From Armillaria gallica (lineage: Eukaryota; Basidiomycota; Agaricomycetes; Agaricales; Physalacriaceae): DNA of 64,000 bases. The notes beneath the pieces were generated by a model. That model worked only from the letters and a program-made list of their open reading frames with translations. It was not told the DNA's origin and did not search any database. A program made the translations under genes and the position numbers. The DNA lies in contig JBANDB010000010.1 of NCBI GenBank assembly GCA_037576215.1, positions 2,604,001 to 2,668,000 on the forward strand. The letters run 5' to 3'. Shown here piece after piece: positions 1 through 12,590 of this stretch (positions are counted from its first letter, which is position 1; each line of letters begins with the position of its first letter).

Positions 1-635
1 ACAAGCGCGAGCCAACACCAGACTTTTTGCGGCAATGTTCCACAAACGTTTTCACGTACGCGTATTTCCCTCCCTCCAGCAAATTCTTTAAAATGTGGCT
101 CGTCCAGGCAAATAATCCAAGTGCGTACCTCCAGCAACCAGGACTCGGACATACCAACTAGTCCCAATCGCCTTCTCTGAGGGAATAACCAACAGAGGTG
201 AGCTGCTATACGACTACTCAGTTAGGAAGATGAATGTTGATCTAACCGAAACAGCCTCGTTGTTATGTGGATATCGGCAAAACAACTTAACGTACTGCAG
301 TGCAGTAGCCGTACCGCTGTTCGTTCGATGATTCCGAATGGATAGCTCACTTTTTTATGACAAACCGGGGGTTTCAATACTATTAGGACTGGGCGCAACT
401 AGCAGGTAACAACCGCATGACGACAAGGGAATCTTATCGAAAGGATGACTCGGATACTTATCCTTGGATACCGCGTATTTATGCGCCACTACCAACGAGG
501 TGAAAGCAATTCTGAGACGCATTGACTGGTTTTCTTGATCCCTCGCTCTTCTCTAGTTCAGATCTGGTATCAATTCTCCAGACATAAGCCATATGAAGCG
601 ATGAGTATGCCTTCCATGCACTATTTCCCTCTACG
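1..635. other. Upstream region of 7TM copy A, no gene seen
   Basis: No convincing coding exon was found. The stretch resembles, with gaps, the region in front of 7TM copy H (about 29,880-30,541): both share the order of a TCGTCCAGGCAAA block, a GGTGAGCT block and a GCCTCGTTGTTATGTG block. It is therefore the duplicated 5' flank of a 7TM unit, probably containing the promoter. No individual promoter element could be defined by eye. Confidence 0.5.
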
Positions 636-1883
636 ATGAAGACTTCACCGCCTAACCTTGTCCAGGATGATAAGAGTGTTATTTTTGACCAACTTGACCA
701 GGATTTTAACACTATGATGCTGCAAGCATTATTGCACGGCTAGTCCATTCCTCTACTTCCGAAATATTCCTTCTAGACCTTCGTCTCATGGCAGGCCTAT
801 ATACCGGCATCGTGGCAGTTACTTTATGGATTATATGTATGTCAACTATCTTAAACAGACTCACACAAGCACTGAACTCATAATTGAGTCTCTTCTCCTA
901 AGCACTTACGCAGTACAATCCTACGCACCATCATCATCACGCTTTTTGTTCTCTTGACGATACCATTCGGGATTAACTGGGCATTAGAGCGCCACGCATT
1001 CATCGAACACGGCGACAATTATTACAGTAGGCTCACAGCGCTGCTAGAAATTGGTCCATGGTGGAAAGCATGCTTCCTCGCCAATGGACTCACTGGCGGT
1101 ATAAGCACGTGTCTTGTTGATCTCACAATTGTATGTCCTGTCATTTAGTCCAGTTAAACGACAGGTTGACCTGACGCGTAACAGATATGGCGTTGTTGGG
1201 TGCTCTGGGAACGCCAATGGCGAGTAATTTCTGTACCACTGGTTTGTGCTGTAGTTGGGATGGGTAAGTCTCTTTCTTCATCCTCAGACATCCTTTTCAC
1301 CAAGCATCTTAGTCATGAAGATCATGCAAATGGTCAGCGCTTTCCCGGGCCACAACTCTCCCGGTGACATCAGCAGGACCGGAGTTTTTGCAGCGCAAAT
1401 TGACTGGTCATTGATCTATATCTTCTTGACCCTTGCTACAACAGTGTTGTGTACGGTCTTGATTATTTACCGCATCGTTTGGCACGCTACAAGGATGAGC
1501 ACTACCCGCAGGATAATCGAGATGCTGATCGAGTCATGCGCGTTGTATTCCCTTTCCTTGATTATTTATATTGCACTCGTGTCAAGGAATTTGGAATCTT
1601 CCTATTATGCAGATATCATTGCTACGTATGTCAGGGTGAGTTCACGTCGCATCTGCCTTTGGTCCAAGATCTGAAACGTCCCGAGGCCATCGCCCCGACG
1701 CTCCTAGTCGGACGCGTCTCAGCACACGCTAATGCGAGCCTTCGCCGACAACAGATGGCCGCTATATGGGAGAACCACCCTCCCTTGGTCGGCTGCTTCA
1801 GGGATGAGGGTACCAATAATAGCCATCGTCCGGATGATGGAGATCAAATAGTGTCGCGATCGTCGGGTAAGGAGACGGTATGA
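636..1883 (+). CDS. 7-transmembrane protein, copy A (tail type I)
   Basis: Six exons by hand splicing: 636-738, 795-836, 889-1130, 1185-1263, 1313-1635, 1686-1883, about 328 residues. Exons 1-2 give TM1 (LLHG joined to LYTGIVAV), exon 3 gives TM2 and TM3, exon 4 begins IWRCW and supplies TM4, exon 5 supplies TM5 and TM6, and exon 6 starts APTLLVGRVSAHA in TM7 and ends GKETV. The WRCW..W box between TM3 and TM4 and the APTLL motif are typical of the expanded basidiomycete 7TM family of unknown function. The only lesion seen is at the exon-1 donor, where GT is replaced by GC (739-740); read unspliced, exon 1 runs into TAG at once. The copy is either a weakly spliced GC-AG gene or recently silenced. 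The start is the ATG aligned with all other copies. Confidence 0.72.
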
Positions 1884-2234
1884 TCTCCGTGTTGGCAGTG
1901 TTACCAATACAGATATACCTGGTTTCGTCTGAATCACGATACTCCGTCAATGAAGTAATGCATTGGATCGCTAGAGGACAATGTATTGTGTTCCTATTTA
2001 TACACTATAGCCTATGTATGGCCGTTAAATTAGAAGGTTACGAGGAGTTTGAATTCAGCAGAGCCTTCAGCGGGATCTCGAATGATTATCAGATGATCCT
2101 TCACTTGAAAATGTCTCAGAGATGCCGGTGAAGTGCAGTGTACTTCGAAAAGCAATCGTAACACACCCCTTCCCGGATACTGACGCGTATTCTAGACAAG
2201 GGAGTATTTTAGCTCTGTTGACTTTATTACACCG
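1884..2234. other. 3' flank of copy A with remnant of a small exon
   Basis: This matches, in degraded form, the 3' flanks of copies D and H. A block near 2067-2130 corresponds to the short lysine/arginine-ending exon that is open after copy H (31,935-32,002), but here no start is aligned. I see no complete gene. Confidence 0.35.
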
Positions 2235-4440
2235 CTAGGCGTTGCCAAATTTCCAAGACAGAGATCGTCGAATTGAAGGCTTGGATAGTTGTAATCGTAC
2301 AGCCGAAGATGGAAAATGAATATGGTCTAAATATATCGTATTGTGCCCCGCGTTATCTAATTCGGACTGGCTACATCTCGTTCTGGGGAATTCTTTAAGA
2401 ATGAAAGATCTTCCATGAGACGACTCGTACGGTAGGTTCGTACATTGCAGGCTCAAGAATATGCAGCCATCGAGCACCAACTCCAGGACGAACCGGTCCC
2501 CGCCTAGAAAATATCGGCGTCGACGAGCGTGGCGTACTCTTCGAGCGGCGTGGTGTCTTCATAGCGCTCTACGAGAATATGTTTTACCTTGTGGAACGAC
2601 GATAAATTAAAATATGCAGGGAGCGACAGAGGAAACGGAGGCTTACCAAGTCTCTTTACCTGTGAAGCGTGAACATAGGACTTGCCACCCCCTCATGTGC
2701 GCACTTTTCGCCCGGGGGGTTGAAACATTTGAATAGATTATCCTATATGTCGTCGTCCAGGTCATCAGCAGTGTCGTCTAGGATCACTGCCAATGCAGGC
2801 GACGAGATCATTAACACCCTCACATGCATACATTCTAGGCAGGTCGTACTCCACGGCTGCATCATGCAGGACTTCGCCGTCTTGCGATAGTCATGTCCTA
2901 AGCTGAGGCAAGGATGCGACATAGTCTCGGGGTAAAAGGCCGGACCGGCATGTTTTTCCGACAACACCGGTTCAAGTTAAACAAAAAGATGACGCAGTGT
3001 TTGCAAATAACAACGCTCTGAGCGATGAATTCGGAGGATTTCTCCTCAGTCAAGAGCAGTGTCCTTCCCGGAGGTAAAGGCGATAACAAGACTCTACGCT
3101 TCCGACTCGGAGTGCTATCAGGTGGCTATTATGCTCGGTGGCGGATGATCTTTCGAATCGGAGGGAATTCAGAGAAGTCGAACGTGGGAGGGAAGGGAGG
3201 TAATCGATAACGACTGTCATCTAAATCGACGACATTATTGAGTTAGGCGGTCGAATTTCGCCTGTTCCACGTCCTTCACAAGATTTTGCTGCAGACTGAG
3301 GTGGAATCCAACATTATAGTGTATTTCGGGTGCATGGGACGGCAGTAACCTTCAATCTGTAAGAGGCCGAGCGTAGTTCGCAAGGTTATGCTTTGCGCAA
3401 ACCTCGATACTAGGCATGACAGCCAATTCTACTCCTTATCCGAGGTACATAAGTTTCTCTTGATACTAGCAAAATAATGAGGATTATCCTCAAATGTGGG
3501 GAAAGGGACTCACGCTTGGAGACGAGCTCCTTTCAATCTCTTGGTCCTCTTGGCCTTATCGAGTTACCTTCGCGAGATTCAGAAGAGCGATCGAATACCC
3601 TCTAGCAAGAAGACCGTAAGCAACGAGGCACGATACCAGCGAAACAAAGACTCACCTCTCGCGAGTGGGCCATAGAGCTTGAATTTGGCATATTCTGTTC
3701 ATGATCGTTACTGCAGGCAAGGCGAGATGTGCCTATCTCTCGTCATCATGCACGAGAAAGGATCCAGGACCACACTTTCCACCACACTCTAGAAAGTGGC
3801 CAGGGTACCGCACAATGCGACGGTGATGCAAAATGTACTCAACGGTGCTATCGGAACAAGGGTCGTCACTAGTAACATGCTCGCAACAGTTCGGGTTCAT
3901 TCCGGAACGCGTCCAAGGACAGTGACTGCTGGTGTACTAAGACGGTGGGATGAAACTGACATCCGATAACAACGCTAGTGCGACTCATGCGCATCATGAG
4001 AAGAAGTTTAGGTGTTTTTGAATAATCCCTATACAGAACTACAGATACGTTGAGCAGAGAAACACTTCCAAATCAAAACAACGCACACGATACACCGGAA
4101 AGAAACCAAGTTCACCAAGGCAGGCTGTGAGATCGGAAGCGTTCTCTACGAGCCTTCCAGTGTGCCTTTTCGCAAATGTACAGAAGTGAATGCAGGACTG
4201 GGAGGTCAGGATGCGCCAAAAAAGCCATCGACAAAGGCGCCGGTCGCACTGGATCTAGCGGGTCGAATATCCATTTCACGTATGAGCCTATATAGCAAAG
4301 GAAAAATGCATATATCCACATATGGAGAGCATGATGTCTACTGGCGTCTCCAAGAAAACTGCCGATGCCCTTCACAAGTTTTTTTGACCCGGTAACCATT
4401 CACTGTTCGTTGACTTCCAGTCAGCAGTACGTTCTCTGGG
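2235..4440 (-). pseudogene. F-box-like gene copy 1, decayed
   Basis: The gene reads right to left. Near 4200-4400 a short N-terminal exon is followed by an intron ending in CTATATAG and an exon reading IFDPLDPVRP. This is the position where the better-kept copies at 29.3 and 35.4 kb show an F-box core. Downstream, conserved blocks lie in alternating frames: a Cys-containing block near 3700 and a C-terminal block near 2480-2600, equivalent to the DDYIKLVDAD block of other copies. Many stops and frame changes remain after allowing introns, so I call it a pseudogene. F-box proteins couple substrates to SCF ubiquitin ligases; that role is family knowledge only. It stands divergent to 7TM copy B and is a close duplicate of the copy at 10.3-12.6 kb. 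Confidence 0.4.
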
Positions 4441-5268
4441 CTATGTGAAAGCGTTTTACACGACCTGGTTATTTTGTTCATCCAGCGTTGGTAAACACGG
4501 GGGACGGAGAGCAAGGACTGGGTGACTGGTTATGCATCGTCGTCGATCGAGGAAAGCAACAAACTGATTTGAATTGTTGACGTGCGAGGATCACACGATA
4601 TGCCGTTCTGTCGGCACATAAATTTCAATTTCAGTCCTTGTGCCGGCACGGCGCTAGCGGACCTTCAGCGATGAAACGATCTTCAAGTTTAGGTCTTGGC
4701 CCGCGTTGTCTGTTATTCAGGTGATCCGAGATCCCCTTTACTACGCTTACCTGATTGAATGCACACCAAGCAGACTGCAGCACACCTCTCTGCGTATTAA
4801 TATCCTGCAACTCAGCAGCTTCATCACTGATGGTGGTTCATTTTGTAATTCCGACAGACGTATGCTGTGCACTAACAGTGCATGTAGGCTATCCATCTTG
4901 ATGTAGTGACATAGTATCTGACTGTACAATACTGGTACGACAAATTCAATACCTTAATTCTCACTGACTCCGAAGGTAGTATGAGGCGTGTCTACTCCCT
5001 TTATGTCAGAGCACTGAATATTGGATCAGGCGGATGACAGGTCAAAGCTGTGAGACGACGGCAAGGCATCTCGTCTCAGTGATTATTTATGGCGCGTCAC
5101 TGCCCCTGTCTATGCTGCGACAAGGTGAAAACATTCAGACACATTGAGTGCTTGTCCTGACATTATTGTCTGCTCAGGCCTAGATCTTCCATCATATTCT
5201 TCACGAGGCTGGGTATATGAGGCAACGGGAATGGCTTCATTGTCGCATACTTCCCTTTAGTATCTCCG
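4441..5268. other. Divergent intergenic region between F-box copy 1 and 7TM copy B
   Basis: It is strongly similar to 12,591-13,373, the equivalent interval before copy D; the block around 5010-5110 matches 13,130-13,240 almost base for base. It must hold the promoters of both flanking genes. No coding exon is visible. Confidence 0.5.
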
Positions 5269-6513
5269 ATGCAGGCTCCACCGACGAACATTTCCCAAGA
5301 TGTTATGAAGGCCATGTTTGGCGTGCTTGACGTGGATCTGAACCGCTTGATTCTTCAATCCTTGTTGCACGGTTAGGACATCACCTATTCCTAAATTTCC
5401 CCTTTAAATTTCCCATTATAGGCCTGTACACCGGCATAGTAGCGGTCACCATATGGACTATATGTACGTCAACTTTCCCTCCCGACCAAACCAAGCAATT
5501 CATTGAACTCTGAATACAGTCTCATCTCCCAAGCGCTTACGCAGTACCTTCCTGTCTACCATCATCATTGCGCTATATGTTCTCTCAACGATAACGTTCG
5601 GGATTGGCTGGGCATTTAAGCGCCGCACCTTCATTCAGTACGGCGACAACTATTACCACGTGTACACAGCGCTGGTGGACGATAGCCACTGGTGGAGAGT
5701 AAACTATCTTGCCGGTAGCATCAATGGTGGTGTAAGCACGCTTCTTGTTGATATAACTATTGTACGTCAGCCCATTTCGTCCCGTAAAATAACAAGAATT
5801 GACGCTTAGTAGATATGGCGTTGCTGGACCCTCTGGGATCATCAATGGCGGGTGATTTTCATACCAATCATGTGTGTCGTTGGCAGTACAGGTGAGTCTC
5901 TGTCTTTTTTTTTTTGGAATATACCGCTCAATGAATATCTCAGCTACCAAGGTTATGCAAATGTTCAGTGATATTCGCACTCTCACCAACAACATTAGCA
6001 AGAATGCTCAATTCGCAGCGGACATTGACTGGTCGCTAATCTACATCGTTTTGATTCTAGCCACAACACTGCTGTGCACATTCTTGATTATTTACTGTAT
6101 CGTCCGGCACGCTCCCGAGATAAGCGCCTCCCGCAAAATTGTCGAGATTCTAATCGAATCATCGGCGATATATTCTCTTTCCCTAATAATCTATGTTGCG
6201 CTAGTGTCAAAAAATTTGGAGGCTGGTTATTACGTCGATACTATTGCCGCCTACGTCAGGGTGAGCCTCCATCGCCTCTGCTTTGATTTAATCTAATATC
6301 TTCAAGGCTATCGCCCCGACGCTCCTTGTAGGACGTGTTTCAGCCCACGCTAAAGCGGTCTCGCGGCGTCAAAAGATAGTAGCTACGTGGGCGAACCATA
6401 CTCCCTTGGTGGGTTGTTTTCGGGAGGAAGATGTCAGTAACAGCCACGTAAACCACTACCCGGATGATAGACATCAAATGTCGTCAGGATTGTCGGGTAC
6501 GGAGACTGTATAA
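5269..6513 (+). CDS. 7-transmembrane protein, copy B (tail type I)
   Basis: Exons 5269-5371, 5422-5463, 5520-5761, 5813-5891, 5944-6260 and 6307-6513 join in one open frame of about 329 residues ending in TAA. All five introns are GT-AG and 47-58 bases long. Seven hydrophobic segments can be drawn. The IWRCWTLWD box sits at the exon 3/4 junction, APTLLVGRVSAHA at the start of exon 6, and PLVGCFREE in the cytoplasmic-type tail. It is probably an integral membrane protein; ligand and partner are unknown. It lies tail to tail with copy C (199 bases between stops) and head to head with F-box copy 1. Confidence 0.85.
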
Positions 6514-6712
6514 TCTCGTGTTCGATAGAGATACAAGGGATGGTTTTTGCTACGTCGACTTTGTTGCGCCGACTTACTAGATGGCGCGTTGGCTTCGCTG
6601 TATTCCCGGGAGAGTATATAATTATAATTGGTGCTGCATACTTATTGTTCGAGCGTATTTTCAATAGGTAATTCTCTAAATATCTCCACACGGCAGAGCG
6701 GCAGAACTGAAG

Positions 6713-7955
6713 TCATACAGTTTCGGTGTGCATACCACGAGATCCTGAGAAACACTGTTCACTGGGCCTGTCAGAGCTAGTACTTTCCCCCATTGACCGA
6801 AAGTGAATGTCCGAGATGTTTATGGACACGTCCAACTCCTTGTCACCAGAACTGGAGTCGGAGGTGGCTGATACACGTAGTATGAGGAGTATTGGTGCGA
6901 TTGCCTGTTACATGATGAAAAATCAATCAATCGCTGTACCAAAATGAGTACAGAGATCTCTTTACCCTGATATGCACTAAGACGAGATCCGTATAATCGG
7001 CAGCTGTCCCGTCCCTCCCTTGAACCACCAGGATCACAAGCAGTGCCAGTGTATAAATGGCAGAAGACTCGATCAGAGCAGAAATGATGCTTCTGAAGAA
7101 TATCAACCTATGCGCAAAGCGTGCGATGCGATACACAATCAAGACCGTGCACAAGACTGTCGTGGTCAGGGTTCACAAGATGTAGATCAACGGCCAGTGA
7201 AATTTTGCTGCAAGAACTCCAATGTTGATGAAGTTGTGGAAAAGCCTACTAGTAAGGATTTGCATGACCTTAATGACTGAGATAGTGAGGGACAGGAATA
7301 TCTGTAGACGATTAAAAGATTCACCTGTTCCAGCTATAGCACAAATACACGGTAGCAATACAATCCTCCACCGATAGACCCAGACAACCCAGCAGCGCCA
7401 TATTTACAACATGCCAGCTTCAGTTCTATTAACAGCACTGAATTGGTCCACATACAATAGTGGCATCAATAAGAAGGATACTTATACCACTGGAGATATG
7501 GCTAACAAGATAGTTTGCTCTCCCCCACGTGCCATCATCCAACAGCGCTGTGGATACATTGCAGTGATTGTGACCATGTTCAATGAATGCGCGATGTTTG
7601 AATGCCCAATCCGTCGCAAATGTTACCGTCCTAAGAACATACAGCGTGACGATGACTGTACGCAGGAATGTATTGCGTGTTTGCTTGGGAGGAGAGACTG
7701 TACAGTGAGGTTAAGAAATGTCCTGAACCGATCAGGATTTGGAATTGACATACAGATAGTCCATAAAGTGATTGCTACAATGCCAGTGTATAGATCTGTA
7801 GACAAAAATATGAAAAGAGGTGTTCAGGAGAAGAGGATGACCTCACCGTGCAACAAAGCTTCGAGAATGAGATGGTTCAGACCCGTGTCAAGCTGTTCAA
7901 AAATGACTTTGTGGCTCGTATCACTGCCGCAAAGAGTAGGCAGAGAGGTCTCCAT
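6713..7955 (-). pseudogene. 7-transmembrane protein, copy C (tail type II), two lesions
   Basis: The six-exon structure is recognisable on the minus strand: 7847-7955, 7754-7795, 7456-7697, 7325-7403, 6966-7276, 6713-6904. Two lesions stand out against the sister copy E. The intron-3 acceptor reads TGTAA instead of TGTAG (7404-7405), and exon 5 has an in-frame TGA at 7173-7175 inside TM5. Otherwise the exon lengths keep phase. The last exon begins AIAPILLILRVSAT and ends ETV, a different tail from the + strand copies. Most likely it is a young pseudogene. Confidence 0.75.
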
Positions 7956-9059
7956 CGTGGAGGCAATGGTATGAGCAAGGAGAACCCGCTCACTGCTTCA
8001 TATATATACCCCTTCTTCTGCGCCTGATTATGATCAAGAGACAAGAAAGGATTGACTACTAATTAAATTGCCATTGAGACAAAAAGTTGTCGGACCTCCC
8101 CACGAGAATTGAATCGACATCGCACATCTCAAAATTCCTGATTACAAGGACTGCAGTGAGCTCCTCGACAGATAAATGATTCGAAATGTATCATGCCTTG
8201 GCAACGGGATGTCGGAAAACCTCGAGATTTGCTCGAGGTACTAAAAGTATACGCTTAAACCTTCGTTTCAACAGGACAATATTCATGCACACTACGTAGA
8301 ATATTCTCGTGGTCACTGTAGATCAGACTGAGGGATAAGATAAGTGCCCATAAATTCAGGCAGAAATTCATCCAACCTATTCTATCCACCTTCGTCAGTG
8401 TATGACCTTCGGCGGGCTTCGCACCATGGAGAACTTCTTGAGGTTACCGATAAGCAGTCACACCCACGAAACGTATGACGATGAGTTCAGAGTCGAGTTA
8501 AACTAGATGATGAAGCTGTTTGGTCATTCACGAACAAATCTTGATTTTGATGGAATATCTCTGATTGTAGTGTCTCGCAGAAGACTAAAATACGTCGACA
8601 TGAAACAAATCCATCACTCAACGAAGGCGAGGTCCATTGATTGTATTTCCGAGGGAAATCTATGGGTAGTTCCGGCATCCCCGAGGCGAACCACTCGGCT
8701 GGACGAAGAATCTCTGATTTTGATGTTTCAATAACGACACCGCTATGTTTTGACAGATAGACGATAAGATCAAGGGCTCGAGTTAATTATCACCACAGAA
8801 TTAGTGCAGGCCTGATCTGTCGGAATGATACAGCAAGGTTTCTTGCAGTGCAGAGCTTCGACAGAGACACTGACGCTTGAAGGGATCAGAAGAAGATTAA
8901 ATCGTGGGTATAACACGAGTCGCCAGCATGCTTACCACCACTCCCGACATGCCTGAGTTTTCGCACAAAGGAAATGCGTAGTGGCACTGAAAATATTTTC
9001 TTATAGAGTTTCATCTGGCCAGAATTTTCAACAGACGGAAACACATCTAAGCGAACATT
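7956..9059. other. Duplicated flank shared with 16,420-17,400
   Basis: The segment is colinear and clearly similar to 16,420-17,400 (TATATATACCCCTTCTTCTGC, GATGAGTTCAGAGTCGAGTTAAA and many other blocks), and more weakly to about 25,700-26,500. Short open stretches on the minus strand near 8490-8680 recur in the other copies, but no gene can be assembled. Confidence 0.4.
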
Positions 9060-9240
9060 TTCAGCTCTCTGAACAATTTTCCTCAAGTTTCTCGTTCATT
9101 GAGGAGCCCGTTCCCTTCGCACGATATGATATAGTCTCTAGAGCCTTCACAGATCGTTTTGCTGTCGTATTGCCGAAGTTAAATGTGTAGTCGGTACCGG
9201 CTTGGGTCTTCGACGACGCTTTGGTAGTCGATTTTTGTAC
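9060..9240 (-). pseudogene. Remnant of ExoX-C/DUF3820-like gene (copy 1)
   Basis: Minus-strand translation gives YTFNFGN, followed after a frame change by residues parallel to the VPxDYIxWC and LLNER segment of the copy at 40.3 kb. The start codon position of the other copies (ATGCCAAAATC type) is changed to GTAC here, so the start is lost. Only the first exon is detectable. Confidence 0.4.
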
Positions 9241-9426
9241 GGTAGAGAGAGATCATGACACAAACAGTAGAGGAGTAGGATCCGCCATGTAATGTGCCAT
9301 TTGACAGAGAGAAATCTAAAATATGATCACGACGCCTATTCCCTTGGTCAGGTAAAGAAATTATGCCCGCGAACGTCCATATCCGCTTCGTCTTTTACCA
9401 TAGCCACCCCATAGCTAGGCGAACAG

Positions 9427-10250
9427 CTACCAACATACACTCATGAAATTCAAAGGAAGAGACTCCCTCATCGCGCAGGTGCTGTTATACCCTCGATAAA
9501 ATGTCTGGCATGATAGCCTGATACAATGCGGGCTCAAGAGTACTCTGCCATCGAGCACATACTCCATGACAAACCAGACATCCGCCCAGAAAGTATCAGT
9601 GCTGATGAACTTGGCGTAGTCGTCCAGTGGCGTCATGTCCTCGTAATGCTCTGTCGCAACGTGCTTCACCTTGGAAAAATCAATACACGAAGGAAAACCA
9701 CGCGGAATACTCAAAGTTACAATGAGCTGAAACGAAGGAACCGGTGCCGCTCCTGTATGCACATATTACTTGAAGGTGGTAACCGTGCATCTTATCAGCT
9801 AGGTCTTCCGTGGCGGTGGTTCCCAGATCTCCGCTGCTATGTATGGTGTCAGCAACACCGTGTGCACGGCCGTTGATTTTGAAAAAGGTCATTCTCAGTG
9901 CTATACATACGGATGTGTTTTCAGAACGCCGGAGTTGGTCGATCTCGAGGCGAGAATCATATCCCAAGCTAAGGAGAGGATGCAACATTGTCCTCCGGTG
10001 GAAGAGCGACATCATATACACCGGCTTGCTCTTCCAACAGTCCGGTTCCAAGTCGGTCAGAGGGTGATGGTACATCCTTGCAAACGAAACATTGCGAGCG
10101 AGTTTCACCTTGGAGGCTTGCTCTTCGGGTGAGCGGGGAGAATCTTTCCTGAGGGCACGGTTCGATAACTTGCTACACCGGCTCCGTACGGAGAGCATAT
10201 CGTCCGCTGGCATGTCCAGCAAGGCTACTAATGCCCTAAGCACATCTTGA
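9427..10250 (-). pseudogene. C-terminal fragment of an F-box-like gene
   Basis: Minus-strand reading shows the conserved C-terminal block of this family (DFSKVKHVATEHYEDMTPLDDYAKFIS, split here as DFSKVKHVATEH then YEDMTPLDDYAKF) and, upstream, an SPEEQASKVKLARNV segment. The same order occurs at 18.9-19.8, 26.9-27.6, 33.6-33.9 and 40.7-41.4 kb. No F-box end lies to its right before the next copy starts at about 10.3 kb, so this is a truncated unit. Confidence 0.35.
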
Positions 10251-10328
10251 CCTGGCGACTATTTGTTCGTGATTTCGGTCTCGTTGGTGTCTGAATAGAA
10301 TTTACAGCCAAATTTCGTGACTTTTGTC

Positions 10329-12590
10329 TCAGGAGTAATTGGCGAATACGTGGGATGGAGAAATTAATTGTACGTGGTCGGAGGAAGGGAGAATCGTCAA
10401 TTTAATTTCAATTTGTTGACGCGAATCTGAGCACATGATATGCCGCTTCTCACGAACCGTGCGTCGACTATTAAGTAAGTAGAACTGGTCAATATATATG
10501 GTATCGCACCTGCGCATAATGGCGCTATATCTTCTTCCGGGTCTATGCTGAATTCTTTTTAGAATAAAAGATGTCTGATAAAATGACGCGTACGGTAGGT
10601 CCGTGTACTGCAGGCACAGTACGTCACCATCGAGCACCGACTCCAGGACGAACCAGTCACCACCCAGAGAATATCAGCATCAACGAGTTTGATGTAGTCT
10701 TCGCGCGGCGTCGTGTCTTCGTAGCGCTCTGTGAGAATAGGTTCAACCCTGTGGAACGATGGTAAAATAGTTATGTAGGGAGCAACTGGGGAAACGGAGA
10801 CGTACAAATTTTTTTCACCTGTGAAGCGCAAACGTATGCCTTGCCATGCCCGGCATGCGCGCAGTTTTCCCTCGAGAGCTTGAAGGATTTCCATGTCGTC
10901 GTCCAGGTCAGTCGTGGTGGTCGTCTAAGATCACTGCGAACACAGGCCCTGTGATCATTGACACCCTCACATAAACAGTCGTTGCCAGGTCGTACTCCAA
11001 GGCTAGAATACGCAGGACCTCTCCGTCTTGGTGCTATAGTCATGTCCCAAGGATGTGACATAAAAGACCGGACCACCACGCTCTTCCAACAACAACGGGT
11101 ACGACGCCAAACAAAAAGATGACGCAGTCTATGCAAATAACAACGTACCGAGTGATCTTGACTTCGGGGGTTTTCTCCTCATTCAAGAGTAGATAGTTTT
11201 TCCCGGAGGTAAAGGCGATAACAAGACTCCGCGCTTCTGACTCGGGGTGCCGCCTGCGATTTGATGAAAAGCGTGAGTGACTGTTTGCTCGATGGGAGCT
11301 GGATAGTCTTTCGAATGGGAGGGGAGGTAATCATAGCGACTGTCTTCCAACTTCAACAACGTTCACGAACCGGAGTCGAACTGCGGTCAACTTTACCTTT
11401 TCAATGTCTTTCACAAGATTTCGTATATACGTCCAGACTGATTTAGAATCATATTAAAAGGTATTTCGGGTGCACTGGAAGGCAACAATTTTCGATCTGT
11501 AATAGGCCGAGCGTCGTTCACAAGGCTATTCTTTGCGCAAACCTCGATGGTAGGTATGGCAGCAAATTCTACTCCGCATCCAAGGTCCACAAGTTTCTCT
11601 TGACACTGGTAGAAGAATGAGGACCGTCTTCAAACATAGGGAAAGGGACTCACGCTTGGAGACGATCTCCGTTGAATCTCTTGTTCTCCTCGACTTCAAC
11701 GAGCTATATCCGCGAGAGCCAGGAAGAACCCTCGGACACCCTCTGGCAAGAAGGCCGTGAGCAACGATGCATGACACCGACAAAACAGAGACCCACCTCT
11801 CGCAAATCCGGCATAGAGCTGGATTTTGCTCGTATGAGCGTATACTGTTCATGGTCGTTACTGCAAGCAGGGCAAGTGGCGCCTATCTCATAATCCCACA
11901 CAAGAAAGGATCCAGGGCTACGCTTTCCATCACACTCTAGAGAGTAGTCAGGGCACCGCACAACGTGACAACGGTGCAGAACATACTAAACGGCGCTATC
12001 GGAGTAAGGGTCACCACTAGCAACGTGCTCAAAACAGTTTGAGATCATTCCAGAACGTGACCAAGGACAGTGACTCTGACATCCGACAACGACACTATTG
12101 CCATTGGAACTCGCGCGCATCATGAGAAGGACTTCTGGTGTACTCCCCATGCAGAACTACAGACATGTTAAGCAAAGAAACACATCCAAATTAAAACGAC
12201 ACACATGATACACCAAGATGAAAACAAAGTTCACCAAGGCAAGCTGCGAGGTCGGAAGGGTCCTTTAGGAGCCTTCCAGTGTGCCTCTTCGTAAATGTCC
12301 AGACGTGGATGGATGACTGGGAGGTCAGGGTGCGCCAAAAAGCCCTTCCATAAACGCACCAGGCGCACTGAGTCAAGAGGATAGAGCGGTTCGGAGATCT
12401 ATTCTACGCATGAGCCTATATAGCAAAAAAAAAGCGCATATATCCACATACCGAGAGCATGATGTCCACTGGCGTACCGAAGAGAGCTGCCGATGCCCTT
12501 CACAAGTTTTTCGACCTGTCAACCATCAACTGTTCATTGATTCCAGTCGGCGGTACGTTCTCTGGGATATCTGAAAGCGTTTCACACGTT
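10329..12590 (-). pseudogene. F-box-like gene copy 2, decayed
   Basis: It is a sister of copy 1. The N-terminal exon near 12,440-12,520 gives GTPVDIMLS before a GTATGTGG donor, the position of the first F-box helix. After the intron ending CTATATAG the expected LxPLDLL helix is not in frame. Further on there is a Cys-rich stretch (IGATCPACSNDHEQYT, near 11,850) and the C-terminal block TTPREDYIKLVDADILW (near 10,700). Stops and frame changes between the blocks argue against a working protein. It stands divergent to 7TM copy D. Confidence 0.4.
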
